Shown one piece after another: positions 1 to 12,483 of a DNA stretch of 64,000 bases. How positions within the stretch are numbered: position 1 is the first letter of the stretch; the number at the start of each line of letters is the position of its first letter. A model generated the notes under the pieces. That model saw only the letters and a list, made by a program, of their open reading frames with translations, searched no databases and had not been told where the DNA came from. The stretch is from the NCBI RefSeq assembly GCF_947179165.1, contig NC_077241.1, forward strand, positions 27,789,746 through 27,853,745, written 5' to 3'. The position numbers were made by a program, and so were the translations under genes. This stretch comes from Solanum dulcamara. Taxonomy: Eukaryota > Streptophyta > Magnoliopsida > Solanales > Solanaceae.

Positions 1-2944
1 ATATACAGAAGGAGATGGATAAATTCAAAACACAGTGTGTTCACCCTCTCCTCTAATCACAACCGCAGCTGGCTTGAATCAATGCTGATAGATAGTACTC
101 GGATCTGTATCACGAAAATAGATGCAGAGTGTAGTATGAGCACCAAAATAACAGATATGAAGTAGGCATCATAGGCCGACTGAGCAAGATAAGAAAAAGT
201 AAACTGAAATGTAAGTAAAAGATCACAACCAAAGATAAGGCGAGAAGTAAATATAGGTATGTACACGAGCAGATTAGAAAATAAAGAAAAAGATTCTAAC
301 TAACTCTGCCAGGCACCCATAAGGCCGACGGGTATGCTCGTGCACAAATAAAGAGTAACCACCGACACAGACTCTCATAAGCCCAACAGATGAAAGAATA
401 ATTAAAAAAAATGAATGGCTCCAAAGGATTTCAATAATATCACCTTTTCCCGGACTTTAACCGAACCATTCCCAAGCTCTAAAACCTCAACCCACACCTG
501 GGAGTAAATGGAGACTAAAACCAAAGATTTATCCTGGAATCAGAAATTTAACCACGTGCAAGCTGGAGCACGAACAACAAATGGGTAACTGTAACTAATG
601 AGTCGACATGAGTAGGCTAGACCACAGACTTTAATCGGGTAACTGTAGCCAAAATTTGAGCACAGGTAAGCTAGACCGTGAACTTTAATTGGGTATCTGT
701 AGCTAGGAAACCTGAACACAGGTATGGTGGACCTTGAACTTTGACCGGGTATCTGTTTTTAAGTAGTCGAACACCAGTAAGATGGACCACGATCTTTAAC
801 CTGGTAACTGTAGCTAAGGGATTGGACTGAATTAGAATCTGCGACCAAAAATGCGTCACAGGGATAACCCCCAAGCCAAGTGTCATCAATGCACCGCTCC
901 AGCCCAACCAAATATAACCCGAATCACTGAGAAAACCTCTAAAATCAAGAATCGAGCGATACAGGACTGATAAGAGGGTAAGGCATTATGGAGGTAAGGT
1001 CACAAGCTGAGTTACTACCTAGCTAAGGCTCAGAATATTAGACTCAAGTCTACTACATTATTCTATAGGGAACTAACCATTCGTAACGACTTTTGAGAAG
1101 TTCTAATGTCCAACGATACCAAAATCACGCAAGTCTAAGGCAATACTAGTCTAAGACTAGACTAAGGCCAAACATGCTTCCAAACATATAATCATAGCCA
1201 CAGTATTCATCATAGGATAGGAACAACCAATAACCACATGAGTCATGCTTAAACAATCTAACAATTACTTGAAACAAACCTTGGGCATGGAATCTAGGAA
1301 TTTAGCATACTCGACACCCGAACACCTCCAAACTCATACAAATGAATAAACAATTGCCTAATCATGCCCAGTCTCACGAGGGGAAAATTCAAGCCTACTT
1401 GTAAGTTGACCACATGCGCTCCAACTCATGAAACCTGAGCCTTTCCCTTCCGAGCGGCCTTCAAATGCTGCCACACTATCAATAATGGAATCACAATGTA
1501 AAAATGGTCATTATGACATTAAAATTATTGAATTTGGAGATGGACCAATTTCAGGGTCTAAAATGAGAAATGTGGGACCAACATTTGGAATTTTAGAATT
1601 GACCCCAAAATTAGGTTCTAAACATCTCCACAAGCTCACAAATCAATTTAATAAATAATACATGGTTGGGAAACTATGTAAGATGGACATGCACGAAAAT
1701 TCTCATAATTTGAACTATGAAGGTGAAAGAATGCAGAAACTTTGATCAGTTATTTCTCATAAAGGACATTCCCATGACCCAAACCAAACATACTACGATG
1801 ATCCTTATGAAAAACCCACAATCTAGCCTAAAGAATCTCTAAAAACACAGTTAAATTGGCCAAGTTATAATTCTCCCATGTTTACCAAAATAACACTCCA
1901 CAAATAACTAAATTAGTATCTAATTACAAATTCTTATCTCACACGAAGCTTCACCTCGCGTTACCGAGCACACTACTAGATTTTCCACAAAAATCTCTTA
2001 AATTTGGACCTTTAAATTGCCTAAATTGAACTTGAAATGAAGGAAATATCGATGTTCAAAGTTGAGAGTTATGGTTGAGTTCGTATTTCTGGTAATTGTT
2101 GTTCATGATGGTGGGGACACATTTCACAATAGCTTCCAACTCCCATACAGACCATCGCAATCACGAGGGTAAGGTCTCGCAATCGTGAAGGCTAACTGGA
2201 TGAAACCCAGTCAACTTCTCATCGCGATCACGATGAGGAAAGCCACTTGCACCATATATTAGCTAAAAAGCTGAAATTTCTCATGTTCAAATATTCCGAC
2301 AGAGTGCTCAGAATTTGTTCGAAATCTCATGTGCGCAAACGAGATATGCTAACCTACAAAATTTGATGTTTCAGACTCAATGGCGCAGTCAAAATTTCTA
2401 TATGAGGCATTATGACTAAAAATGGATCCCACACATAAGGGCCATTTTGAGCCAAATTCCACAATGAGTCTCGTGATTAGACCGAAAGCCTTAGGAAGCA
2501 AACAAATGGTCGTTCCAGAACAAACTTGATATTTTGGAGTTAACCGCACTGTCAAAATTTTCATCCGAGCATATTTCCTAAGAATGTTGAGCAAAATTAA
2601 CTATAGTTTAAATCTTAAAGGGAAAAGTACCAAATGGTACTAAACTTGTATCGATTGTGTCGGTACTCATGCCGACCATGCTATTATCCTAATTTATCCA
2701 TTCTAAAGCTGATGGAACCGTCAGAATTCTCTTTTGTGGTCATTTTCCTGAATTTATAACCGAACTCAACTTTTCAATTTTTAACAACTACAAAATAGGG
2801 AAATGGCCTAAAATCCAAATAAACAACCAAGCGACCAAACAGTCAGTGACAGCAAGTCATAAGTGACTTGGGGTCACTACAAGAATGCTCTAAACGGCGG
2901 ATGAATTCTTAAATTCAAAAATGGCCTGAAGGGTCATTATAACA
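1..2944 (-). repeat. 3' LTR of element A (partial)
   Basis: Aligns along its length with 20300-23393, for example the shared stretches near positions 30-130 and 20305-20430 and near 1500-1640 and 21900-22030. The LTR begins on the minus strand at 2944 with TGTTATAATGACC. About 270 bp at its far end lie left of the window. It holds only one copy of a 210-bp segment that is duplicated in the other LTR. No coding content is supported. Confidence 0.85.
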
Positions 2945-3000
2945 TCCACTACTAAAAGAACTTTCGTCTGCAAAAGTAAGAGTCAAGATGTACCTGAAGG

Positions 3001-3663
3001 CTAAAATAATTTGGGGAACTGTGCCCATATCTCATACTCGGTCTCCCAGGTAGACTTCTCAATTAGACGATGCTGCCAAAGGACCTTAACCACAGAAATG
3101 GCTCTAGAACGCAACTGTCTGATATCTTTGGACAAAATAGCAACTGGCTCCTTAAAAAAGGTCAAATAATCATCCAAGTCAACCATGTCATATTGAAGCA
3201 CATGAAAATCATTTGGAATATACCGGCGCAACATCAAAACATAGAAAACTGGATGAATAATTGAAAAGGCTGGGGGCAAAGCTAACTCATATGCAACCTC
3301 GCCAACTTTTCTCAATATCTCAAAAGGACCAATATACTTAGGGATAAGCTTGCCCCACCTCCTAAATATCATCACTCCCTTCATGGGCAATATATGAAGA
3401 AATACTCTATCACCCACAACAAATCTCAACGGTCGATACCTACGATCCATATAACTCTGGTATCTACTCTGATCTTTCCTGAGCCTATGCTGAATCACCC
3501 TCACATGATCTAAGGCCTCCTTCATCAAGTCTAGACCGTGCAGCCTGGACTCCGTAGACTCAAACAAACCAACTAGAGAGAGACAATACCTACCATATAA
3601 GGACTTAAATAGGGCCATTTGTATACTAAAGTGATAGATATTATTGTATACAAACTCCGCCAA
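3001..3663 (-). pseudogene. Integrase C-terminus with GPY/F module and chromodomain (element A)
   Basis: A 220-codon open frame covers the end of a Ty3/gypsy integrase. Residues 1-30 continue the catalytic core (AEFVYNN). Near residue 137 is a GPFEILRKVG stretch, the GPY/F module, and the last 35 residues form a chromodomain (VKVLWQHR, then STWETE). Chromodomains steer new copies to heterochromatin. The true protein began far upstream, so the methionine at 3663 is internal. Upstream sequence in the same gene is broken by stops, so this is a surviving piece of a dead pol. The stop lies just before the 3' LTR, as expected. Confidence 0.88.
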
Positions 3664-4400
3664 AGGGAAAAATTGATCCCACTAACCCCAAAAATCTATA
3701 ACATAAGCCCGCAATATGTCCTCAAAAACTTGTATAGTGTGCTCTGATCAACCATCAGTTTGTGGGTGGAAAGTTGTGCTAAGGTTAATACGGGTACCTA
3801 TCTCCTCCTACAAAGTCCTCCAAAAGCTAGATGTGAAATGTGAGTCCTGATCTGAGATGATTAAAATCGGCACACCATGAAGACGAACCAACTCCTGAAT
3901 ATAGATCTAGACTAACCTCTCATTGCTGTAGGAAGGATGAATGAGAAGGAAGTGTGCTAACTTGGTCAATCAATCCATGCTGACCCAAATACTATGAAGA
4001 TAATGGGAATTACGATGCAACATCACAATGAAATCCATGGTGATCTACTCCCATTTCCATTCAGGAATGGATAATCTCTGAAGCTCACCACCAGCCCTCA
4101 AATGCTTGGCCTTAACCTGCTGACAACTCAAATAATGAGACATACAATCCGTGCAATATCTCTCCTTATACCGCTCTATCAGTAGTGCTGCCTCATGTCG
4201 CGATACATCTTAGCAGTTCTAGGATAGATGGAATATCGAGAATCATGAGCTTCGCTAAGGATCAACTAAATAAAATCCCCATTTCTCGAAACACAAAGAT
4301 GGCCACCAAAAATTAAAACCCCATCCGAATCTAAGGTAACTATATTGGCATTACCTCTCAATACTTGCCCTTACAGTGTAACTAATTCCTCATCCTCAAA
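3664..4400 (-). pseudogene. Integrase zinc-binding and catalytic core remnant (element A)
   Basis: Reading the minus strand in more than one frame gives decayed integrase core sequence. STTFHPQTDG lies at about 3750-3785 and is followed by a stop and then residues around the third catalytic acid. Further 5', around 3880-4330, are fragments of the DDE core and the zinc-binding region. Frameshifts and stops are frequent. It continues into the chromodomain piece at 3001-3663 and follows RNase H at 4561 and above, the normal pol order. Confidence 0.75.
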
Positions 4401-4560
4401 CTGATAGTTGCGAATCCAGTTCAAGAGAAATATGTAAACTCCCACATAAGTTAACATGCATCGAGAATTAGAATTATCAAGTTGAATCATCCAGTTAGCT
4501 AAGGACTAGATGTCCAAAGCTAATGATCATTCAACATTACAGAGGAAGGCTAGACTACCC

Positions 4561-5720
4561 ATACTTACTGCCTTTCGACTCAAGGTGTCTGCTACTACAT
4601 TCACCATGCCCAAATGATAGAGAATAGAGAGGTCATAGTCATTCAGGAGCTCAATCCAGTGGCGCTACCTCGAATTAAGATCCCTCTGGCTCATAATGTA
4701 CTGAAGGCTCTTGTGATCTCTGTAAATCTTGCATCAAACTCCATTAATGTAGTTCCTCTTAATCTTAAGCGCAAAAACTACCGCCGCCAACTCCATGCCA
4801 TGAGTGGGGTAGTTGCACTTGTACAACTTAAGCTGCCTCGATGTATAGGTAATAACCTGACCCTGCTATATTAGTACACAACCCATACATCACAATAAAT
4901 GGTGAATCCCTCACTCTCAACTGGAAGAGTCAATATAAAAGTAGTGGTAAGCAACTCCTTGAGCCTCAGAAAGCTCCTCTCATCACATTTCTCTGACCAC
5001 ACAAACAAGACATCCTGGAGAGTTAATTGAGTCAGAAGCGCCACTATAGTAGAAAATACCTTAAGAAAATATCTATATTACCCTACCAATATAACAAAGC
5101 TACGAATATCAGTCACAGACGTAGGCCTGGCCCAACCACGAATAGCCTCAATCTTCTCCCGATTCTGTTAGTATACCAGAATGTCATCGATGAAGACTAT
5201 AACAACTGAGTCAAGTATGGCCTAAACACTCGGGTCATCAAGTCAATAAATACAGCAGGGGCGTTAGTCAACCAAAAAGACATCACCAGAAACTCATAGT
5301 GGCTGTAATGAGTACTAAATATGGTCTTAGGGATGCCCACTATCCTAATCCTCAACTGGTGGTAGCCAGATCTTAAATAAATCTTAAAAACTACCATGGC
5401 ACTCTGAAGTTAGTCGAATAGGTCTTTAATCTTAGGAATGGGGTAATGGTTATTCACCGTAACCTTGTTCAACTGCTTGTAATCGATGCACATCTACATA
5501 GTACCTCCTTCTTCTTAACGAACAAGACAGGGCACCCCAAGGAGGTAAACTAGGTCGAATGAATCTCTTATCCAGGAGATCCTAAAGTTGAACACTTAGC
5601 TTCTTGAGCTTTGAGAGGGCCATACTATATGGTAGGATGGAAATAGGATGAGTACCCAATGTTACATCAATAGTGAAGTCAATTTCGCAGTCAAGAGAAA
5701 GGCCAAGCAGATTTGTAGCA
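4561..5720 (-). pseudogene. Reverse transcriptase and RNase H remnant (element A)
   Basis: Minus-strand translation shows RT motifs in order. Fingers-region fragments (such as LDKRFIRPS) lie around 5560-5600, a SGYHQLR motif at about 5340-5380, [13 protein letters not shown] at about 5260-5310, and the catalytic FIDD at about 5185-5200, a Y-to-F variant of YxDD. RNase H sequence follows down to about 4561, including a VVADTLSRK motif near 4590. Several stops and shifts separate these pieces, so no enzyme could be made. Confidence 0.85.
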
Positions 5721-6343
5721 AACACATCCGCAAACTCTCAGACTGTAGGTACTAAATCAATTGTATGGCCATTTATAGTCACATATATAATATAGGCCAA
5801 GTATTCCAAACACCCTCTAGCTACTAACCTCTGGACCCTAACAAAAGAGATCACCCCAATTGGCCTGTGACTATAAGAGCCCTGCCACACCACTGGCGGG
5901 ATACTTGCATGGCTAAAGTAATGGTCTTGGCATAAACTTCCAAGACCGCACAGTGAGGGGATAACCAGTCTTTGCCTAGAATAAGATCAAAATCCAGCAT
6001 GTCAAGAGAAGTGAGATAAACTCTAGTGTCATGTCCCTAAATAGTCACCACATAAATCTAAAAACCTAATCCACTACTAAAGAATCACCCACCAGGGTTC
6101 AAACACAAATGTCTCAACTAATGGTTCTGGGCTCATACAAAGCCAAGGCACACAATAAATAGATATATAAGAATATGTGGAGCCTGTATCAAATAAAGTA
6201 GATGCGAGCTGATGGCATAATAAAACTGTACTTGTGATCATATCGTCTGAGGCCTCATCCTCTACTCTAGATGGAGCTGCATAGAAATGGGTCTAGGATC
6301 CTCTACCCTAAACATCCACTCTGCCTCTTGACCTACCTCCCTG
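5721..6343 (-). pseudogene. Retropepsin-type protease and gag-pol linker remnant (element A)
   Basis: The aspartic protease active-site motif DTGS is read on the minus strand at about 6177-6191 within LFDTGSTYS. Downstream protease sequence continues to about 5720 with broken frames. Upstream, 6200-6343 is the low-complexity linker to gag. The coding region stops abruptly at 6343-6348, where element B is inserted; gag resumes at 18504. Confidence 0.75.
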
Positions 6344-7520
6344 TATACTGTTGTACCCCATAGTTTAGTACTTTGGAACCCTTCATAAGCTTCTTAAGTT
6401 TCTAAGAAGGCTCTTAAGGTTCTTAGAAGTCATCATATGAGCCGGATAAGCTATGATACTATCAAATGACTCCAAGGAAAAGAGAATGTGATACCCTATA
6501 GTAGAGAAGGTTGGAAATAGAGTCATAAGAATCTGGAAGGAATTGGAGGCCAAGTAATGAGTCATAGGACTCAATTTACCTACGTAAGCTACTAATTTAG
6601 AAGTCTTATACACTTGAGTTCCTTAAGGAGATACCAAGCTTACGTAGCATGCATTACATAGGCTCCTAAAATAAGACGAGATTACGAACCCACGAGGAAG
6701 GGGAAAAGACGACACGTGGCAGCCTATGGATGAGCAACACATGGCAGCACCTAAATCAAGCAGGTAATGCACCTACTTAGGGTCAAGTAGGTGATGTAGC
6801 TGCTTGGGGGGGGTGGACCCCACTGCCATGTGGTAGCCCCTAGTTGGCAGCATGATATGGTGGGCAATTATGGCTCAACACGTGTCACCCTAAGGGGCTG
6901 ACATATGTCACCTCCAAGCAGCCCATATATACATGTCAAAATGACTCTTAGCTTCAGTTAATTATCTAAAAACCTTCAGCAAAGCACCAAAAACTTCAGG
7001 AACACAAAGAAATAAAAACCCTAAGCTAAGAGAGAAAAGTGTGGCGGCTAGGAGAAAAAAATAGGTAAGTCCCAATTTCGTTACGTAAATTAATTATCCA
7101 ATATATAACACAATGATATGGAGGTATTATAAGTATAAAATCATGACTTGGTGCAGCAAATGGACAGCAAACAGTCCACACAATTTCAGCGCGACTAGAA
7201 AAGTTCTGAGGCGAGTTTTTATCACGACCCAACCCCGTAGGCCGCGACAGATATCTTCCATGGCTTTACTTTACTTACCTGCATGCTTCGTAACTTTCCA
7301 TATGGTCAATTACTTCCTTCTATTGGTGTTGTTCTTCTGTTAAGATCCAAGGTTAGTATAAGGAATTTTTCTATGACTCGGATCTAAAGCACGATCTCAG
7401 ATGTGAAGGAAAGGAAACATCCTAAATATCCCGTAGCTTCCTGTTTATAGATGTGGCGCACAACACATCGATAACCAAGACTCTACTAGACACAGTCTGC
7501 AGATAATCTAAGGAAGAACT

Positions 7521-7532
7521 GCTCTGATACCA
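7521..7532 (-). other. Primer binding site of B' (initiator tRNA-Met)
   Basis: The minus strand reads TGGTATCAGAGC, an exact match to the usual plant initiator-Met primer site, four bases after the LTR end. Confidence 0.9.
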
Positions 7533-7536
7533 CTTC

Positions 7537-10053
7537 TGTCACAACCCAACCTCGTAGGCCGCGATTGGGGCCCGACCTGGACCCCCCGTATACACAACTA
7601 ACAGTTGTGGTCAAATTGAACTATAAATAAAACAATATTATATAACAGAGCCCCATTGGGCGACAACATTTTCATAAACCTATATCCCTTTTCGTTTGTA
7701 TCACAACATGACAGGGCACGCAAGCCAACAAGGCTTCCATAACATAATAACATATATCATATATCATGTAGACCCAGCTGAATCAAAATGACATACACAA
7801 CCCACATATACGTATCTACAGACCTCTAAAAATATACATGACAACATATAGTAGGACAGGGCCCCCGCCGTACCCCCGAATGGATAACACAATGTTATAC
7901 ATTAGTAGACAATATCAGAAACTAGGCCCCGATACAATGGAGCCTCTTTCAGCTGAGCTGCATGGAATCCTATGCTGACGGACTCCCAAAACCTGTATCT
8001 GTACCTGCGGGCATGAACGCAGCCCCCAAAAATAGGGTCAGTATGACATATGTACTGAATATGTAAAACGTAACATAGTACAACTGGAGGTATATCCAAA
8101 ATAGAGAAGCAGGGGAAACAATCATCAAATCAGAAATATGTACCAGTACTCTGTGAATCACAAAAACATGCATGCTCAAATTTTCAATATAGCCGGCCCC
8201 GTCAAGGGTCTGGTGAATCATATATATAATATCAGTATTAGGCCCCATGCCATCGTCACCTTATTACAACACATCATTATAGTATCAGTATCAGGCCCCA
8301 GGCCATCGTCACCTTATTACAACACATCATCATAGTATCAGTATCAGGCCCCAAGCCATCATATATATACATACGGATGCCGGCCCTCTAGCGAGGGACT
8401 CGGTGAACAATGCAATGAATTGCACGAATATGACAACCGGCCCAGTACTCAGAGAAGAAATGTTATATTATACACGAGTAGAGTAGTGAGAAACAAAACA
8501 TAGTTTAAATCATTATCTGAGACTCAGCTCTATAAGAGGAATAAGTTATTGTCTAAGAGTTCTAGTAACAGTATAGTCATTCTAGCCACCCTCTAAGTGC
8601 CATTAGGTGCTACATTAATTACATTTCGAGGTTCCTAGACATATACCAAAGTAGGACTATTCACATAAGAATTCTAAAGTATTTGTCTTCGAATAGTTTT
8701 ATGACTAGGAGTTTGTACATTGATACCTTTTTAACGTATAAGAGTTTCCAGGGAAATAGTTTAACTACCATAGAGTTCAGCATTCAGTAGTAAATAAGAG
8801 ATACTTAAGAATGGAATTACCCCGGAGCTCATATCACATTCAGCTAACAACTAGGACATGCCAACAAAAGAAAGAGAATGAGCTTTACTTACCTATGCCA
8901 AAACATGTCAAGAGAAAGCTTTACAGACCTCTTGGGAGTTACTCTTTATCCTGCTCGTCTCGTTGTCCTCTGAACGTACTCAATATAAAAGTAATATGAA
9001 TATCAACTACTCTTAGCTTTACAACATCTTAGGTTACACCTTAGTATTAATGGAATCAATTTCCTTAGTCGTTTCCTCGACTAGTTCTTTAGTTTGTTAA
9101 GGCGTTAACGAATATTGGGCAGCACCTCCCCTATAATATGCCCTATCCAAATTTCCAATTAGGTCCCTAAGACATACAGACAACCAACAACAACAACCTG
9201 CAACAATTTACACCAACCATATACAACATAAACTCCAAACGACTTATTCAAAAATACGATATCAAAATAGGGTTTCTAGTTTCCATTTTTGCCAAACCTT
9301 TAACCGTACAAAGCAGGGGGTCGTGTGGCTGCAACCAGAAGCTCCCCCACCTCATTTAGAACATATTTATACCCTTCAACCACAAGACACACCCCTGCAG
9401 CATCACCTCACAAGAACAACACTTTATTTCAACAACAATTCAACTATAGCGACTTCAATTTAGTTTATTCCGAACGTCGAACTTTTTATGACTTTTCCCC
9501 AACTTCCAGCAGCCCAAAAGGTGTGTAATACAACCTATAATAACACCATAAAGTCCAAATTCAAAGGAGAAGCCTTAGCTTACCGAAATTTGCCAAAACT
9601 AGCCAAAATTATGCCTCGAAACTTTTTTTAGCTCGACTTGAACACCGTGGCTGCTTACTATTCGATTTTTGCTGCACCAAGCCATGAATTTATAATTTTA
9701 ATACCTCCATATAATCGTGGTATAGGATAGATAATTAATTTCTTTTTTTAATCTCGTCTCACTTTAAGAGCCTATGAAACCCTTGCTATGTAAGATTGGT
9801 ATTTAATCAAGTAAATAATGTATGTAAGACTTCTAAATTAGTAGCTTACGTAGATAAGTCGAGTCCTACGACTCGTTACTTAGCCTACAACTCCTTTCTA
9901 CTTCTCTTGACTCTATTTCCAACCTTCCCTACCATGAGGTGTCACATTCTCCCTTCTTAGAGTTTTTAAATAGGGTCATAACTTAAGTGGCTCACATACT
10001 AGCATCTAAGTAACTTAAGGAACCTTCTGAGATAAAAGATGTGGGGTGTAATA
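7537..10053 (-). repeat. LTR of element B'
   Basis: 2517 bp. On the plus strand it begins TGTCACAACCCAACC and ends GGGGTGTAATA. It is related to the LTRs of B, D and E at its two ends but carries its own tandem array at 8188-8420. No supported gene. Confidence 0.85.
8188..8420. repeat. Minisatellite in the B' LTR
   Basis: Imperfect units of about 56 bp carry a CAGGCCCCAGGCCATC core followed by a CACCTTATTACAACAC stretch. The last partial units are shorter. The position within the LTR matches the arrays of B and E although the unit sequence differs. Confidence 0.75.
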
Positions 10054-11439
10054 GTTTTGGTGTGGTTTGGCTAATTTCGGGTAAGGTAAGACTTCTTCTT
10101 TAAATTTGGACTTTATGAGGTTTTTATGTAGTTTATTATATACCTTTTGTACTGCTGGAAGTATAAAAAAACTCGTGGAGATGCTTGACGATAGAAACAA
10201 TCAAAAGTGAAGTCGTCGTAGTTAAATTGTAGACGAAATAGGGTGTTGTGCGTGTAAGGTGCTGCTGCAGGTGTGTGGTGATGTGTTTCAGGGCCTAAAT
10301 GTATTTTAAAAGGGGTGTGGGTGCTGCTGGTTGAAGCCACACGACCCCTCATTTGATATAGTTAAAGGTTTTGCGAAACAAAGACTAGAAACCCAATTTT
10401 GGTATTACAATTTTCAGCAAGTTGGGTGGAGTTTATATTGTGTAATGTTGCCATGTTTTACTTATATATGAGCTGCAGGTTGTTGTTGTTGGTTGGCTGT
10501 ATTAATTAGGTATGTAATTGGGAATTTATATAGGGCATATTATAGGGGAGGTGCGGCCCAATATCCGGTAACTCTTTAAACTAGTTAAAGAACTAATGGA
10601 GGAGGCGAGTGAAGTGTTGAGTTGATCAATACTCATACGTAACCTAAGATGCTGGAAAGCCAAGAGTTATTAATATTCATGTTGCTTTTATATTACTTAG
10701 GTTCAGAGGAAAACGAGATGAATGAGATAAAGAGCCGTAAGAGGTATGTAAAGCTTATTCCTTCTCTTGGCATGTTTTTGGCATAGGTAGGTAAAGCTAT
10801 TCTTCTTTATTTTGGCATGTCTTAGATATAAGTTATAAATGGTTTGTATATGGAACTTGGGGATAGTACCATTCGTAAAGCTCCAAGTACAGTCATTCTT
10901 ATCCACTTTGTAATGGTAGAACTCCTGTAATAGTTGAGCTATTGCCTTTTTAAGGCTTCTATAGGATAAAAGGTAATATATGTAGAGACTTTTAACTCGT
11001 GTTCATTTCTAAATGCTAAGGCTCTTAAGGTAGATGAGCTATTACCCTCAAGCCTTCTATACAGGAAATAGTAACCGAATGTATGGGAAGCATGAACTAT
11101 GACTCCTATTCATTTCTTAATATCGAAGTTCTTGAAGTAGTTGAACTGCTACCCTCGAGTCCCTATATGATGAATACTAATTGAATGTATGAGCTCTCAT
11201 GCCTAAGAACTCTATAATGACAAGTGTCTCTGATAGAATAATCCATTTGGTATTACCTTAATAAAAGCCTAGGACTCTTGAGACTCCGTCGATGTGGCCC
11301 CTAATGGAAGTTAGAGGATACGTGAGATGATGATAGTTTTGATCCTCAAATGATAGTCCATGACGATTGTTATACCCAATCTCAGATAATGAACTAATTG
11401 CATATGGTTCCTTGTTACTTTACTCGTGCAGGCTGTTAA

Positions 11440-11765
11440 TACATCACTCACCGCATCCCATGACGGGCCGGGCATGATAAATTTACCGCGTCCCATGAAG
11501 GGTCGGGCATGATAAATTTACCGCGTACCATGAAGGGCCGGGCATGATAAATTCACCGTGCCCCAAAGGGTCGGGCATGATAAATTCACCGCATCCCATG
11601 AAGGGCCGGGCATGATAAATTCACCGCATCCCATGAAGGGACGGACATGATATATGATGAAATGATTATTCACCGCATCCCATGAAGGGACGGGCATGAT
11701 ATATGATGCAATGATCATTCACCGCATCCTATGAAGGGCCGGGCATGATAAATGATGAAATGACA
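11440..11765. repeat. 33-bp minisatellite in B 5' LTR
   Basis: Eight imperfect units built on CCCATGAAGGGCCGGGCATG followed by ATAAATTCACCGCAT. The later units are longer, with an added ATGATGAAATGATTATT-type segment. The matching array in the 3' LTR lies at 17424-17735. Confidence 0.9.
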
Positions 11766-12471
11766 TCTTCATTGAGTCCCTCACTGAAGGGCCGGATATA
11801 GTCTGTAGGCATGCATGTGAGCTTAGTTATACATGCCCTCATGTCAGAAGATGCAGGTAGAGAAATTCGTTAACTGTTATAGTTGTTTCCTGCATCCCTA
11901 CTTCAGTTGTCAGCTTAGTTATGTATTGTTATGCTTTATATACTCAGTACATATATCGTACTGACCCCTTGTTCTTCGGGGGGCTGTGTTCATGCCCGCA
12001 GGTACAGATGTACAGTTTGGATATCTTCCAGCCTAGGGTTTCCATTCAGTGATATTGGGAGCGCTCCATTATTCCGAAGCCTAACTTTTGATACTAGTCA
12101 TGTAATTTGTATGTATTTAATTGTCCAGGGGTACGATGGGGGCCATGTCCTGCCATATGTTGTTGTTACTATTCTTAGAGGTCTGTAGACATATGTATAT
12201 ATGGGTTGTTTATAAGTTTGTTTTGATTGTGCCTATACTGCAGGTTGTAAATGTTTTTATGTTATGACAGCCTTATCGGCTTGCGTGCCCTTTCAAGATA
12301 TGATACGAATGAAAAAGGCTACATGTACATGAAAAAATTTTCAACTATTGAGACTTTTGGGTATAGTGTCACATCACACACGGTTCAACTTAGGTGTAGC
12401 TGATAGATACGCATAGGGGAGGTCCAGGTTGGACCCCAGTCATGGCCTATGGGGTTGGATCATGACAGAAG

Positions 12472-12483
12472 TTGTATCAGAGC
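12472..12483 (+). other. Primer binding site of element B
   Basis: TTGTATCAGAGC, one mismatch to the initiator-Met primer site, 5 bases after the 5' LTR ends at 12467. Confidence 0.88.

Larger units (their letters stand above)
7220..10053 (-). mobile_element. Element B': deletion-derivative LTR element inside B's LTR
   Basis: Flanked by GTTTT at 7215-7219 and 10054-10058; the intact target is visible in B's 3' LTR at about 16022-16027. Reading minus: a complete LTR (10053 to 7537), primer binding site, about 288 bp of leader, then only the last 29 bp (7248-7220) of the other LTR. The terminal TG/CA have become TA at both ends (TATCACG and GTAATA on the plus strand). A large deletion removed nearly all interior and 3' LTR while leaving the TSD intact. 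Confidence 0.88.
6349..12467 (+). repeat. 5' LTR of element B (split by B')
   Basis: About 3.28 kb once B' and one TSD copy are removed, close to the 3336-bp 3' LTR. By eye the two are roughly 93-95% alike where compared (10059-10260 against 16027-16230). A TATA-like run lies at 6926-6931 and a splice-donor-like AG/GTAAGT at 7063-7070. Near the right end is an 8-unit minisatellite. Two CACGTG palindromes survive (6713-6718, 6879-6884) where the 3' LTR has six. Confidence 0.9.
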
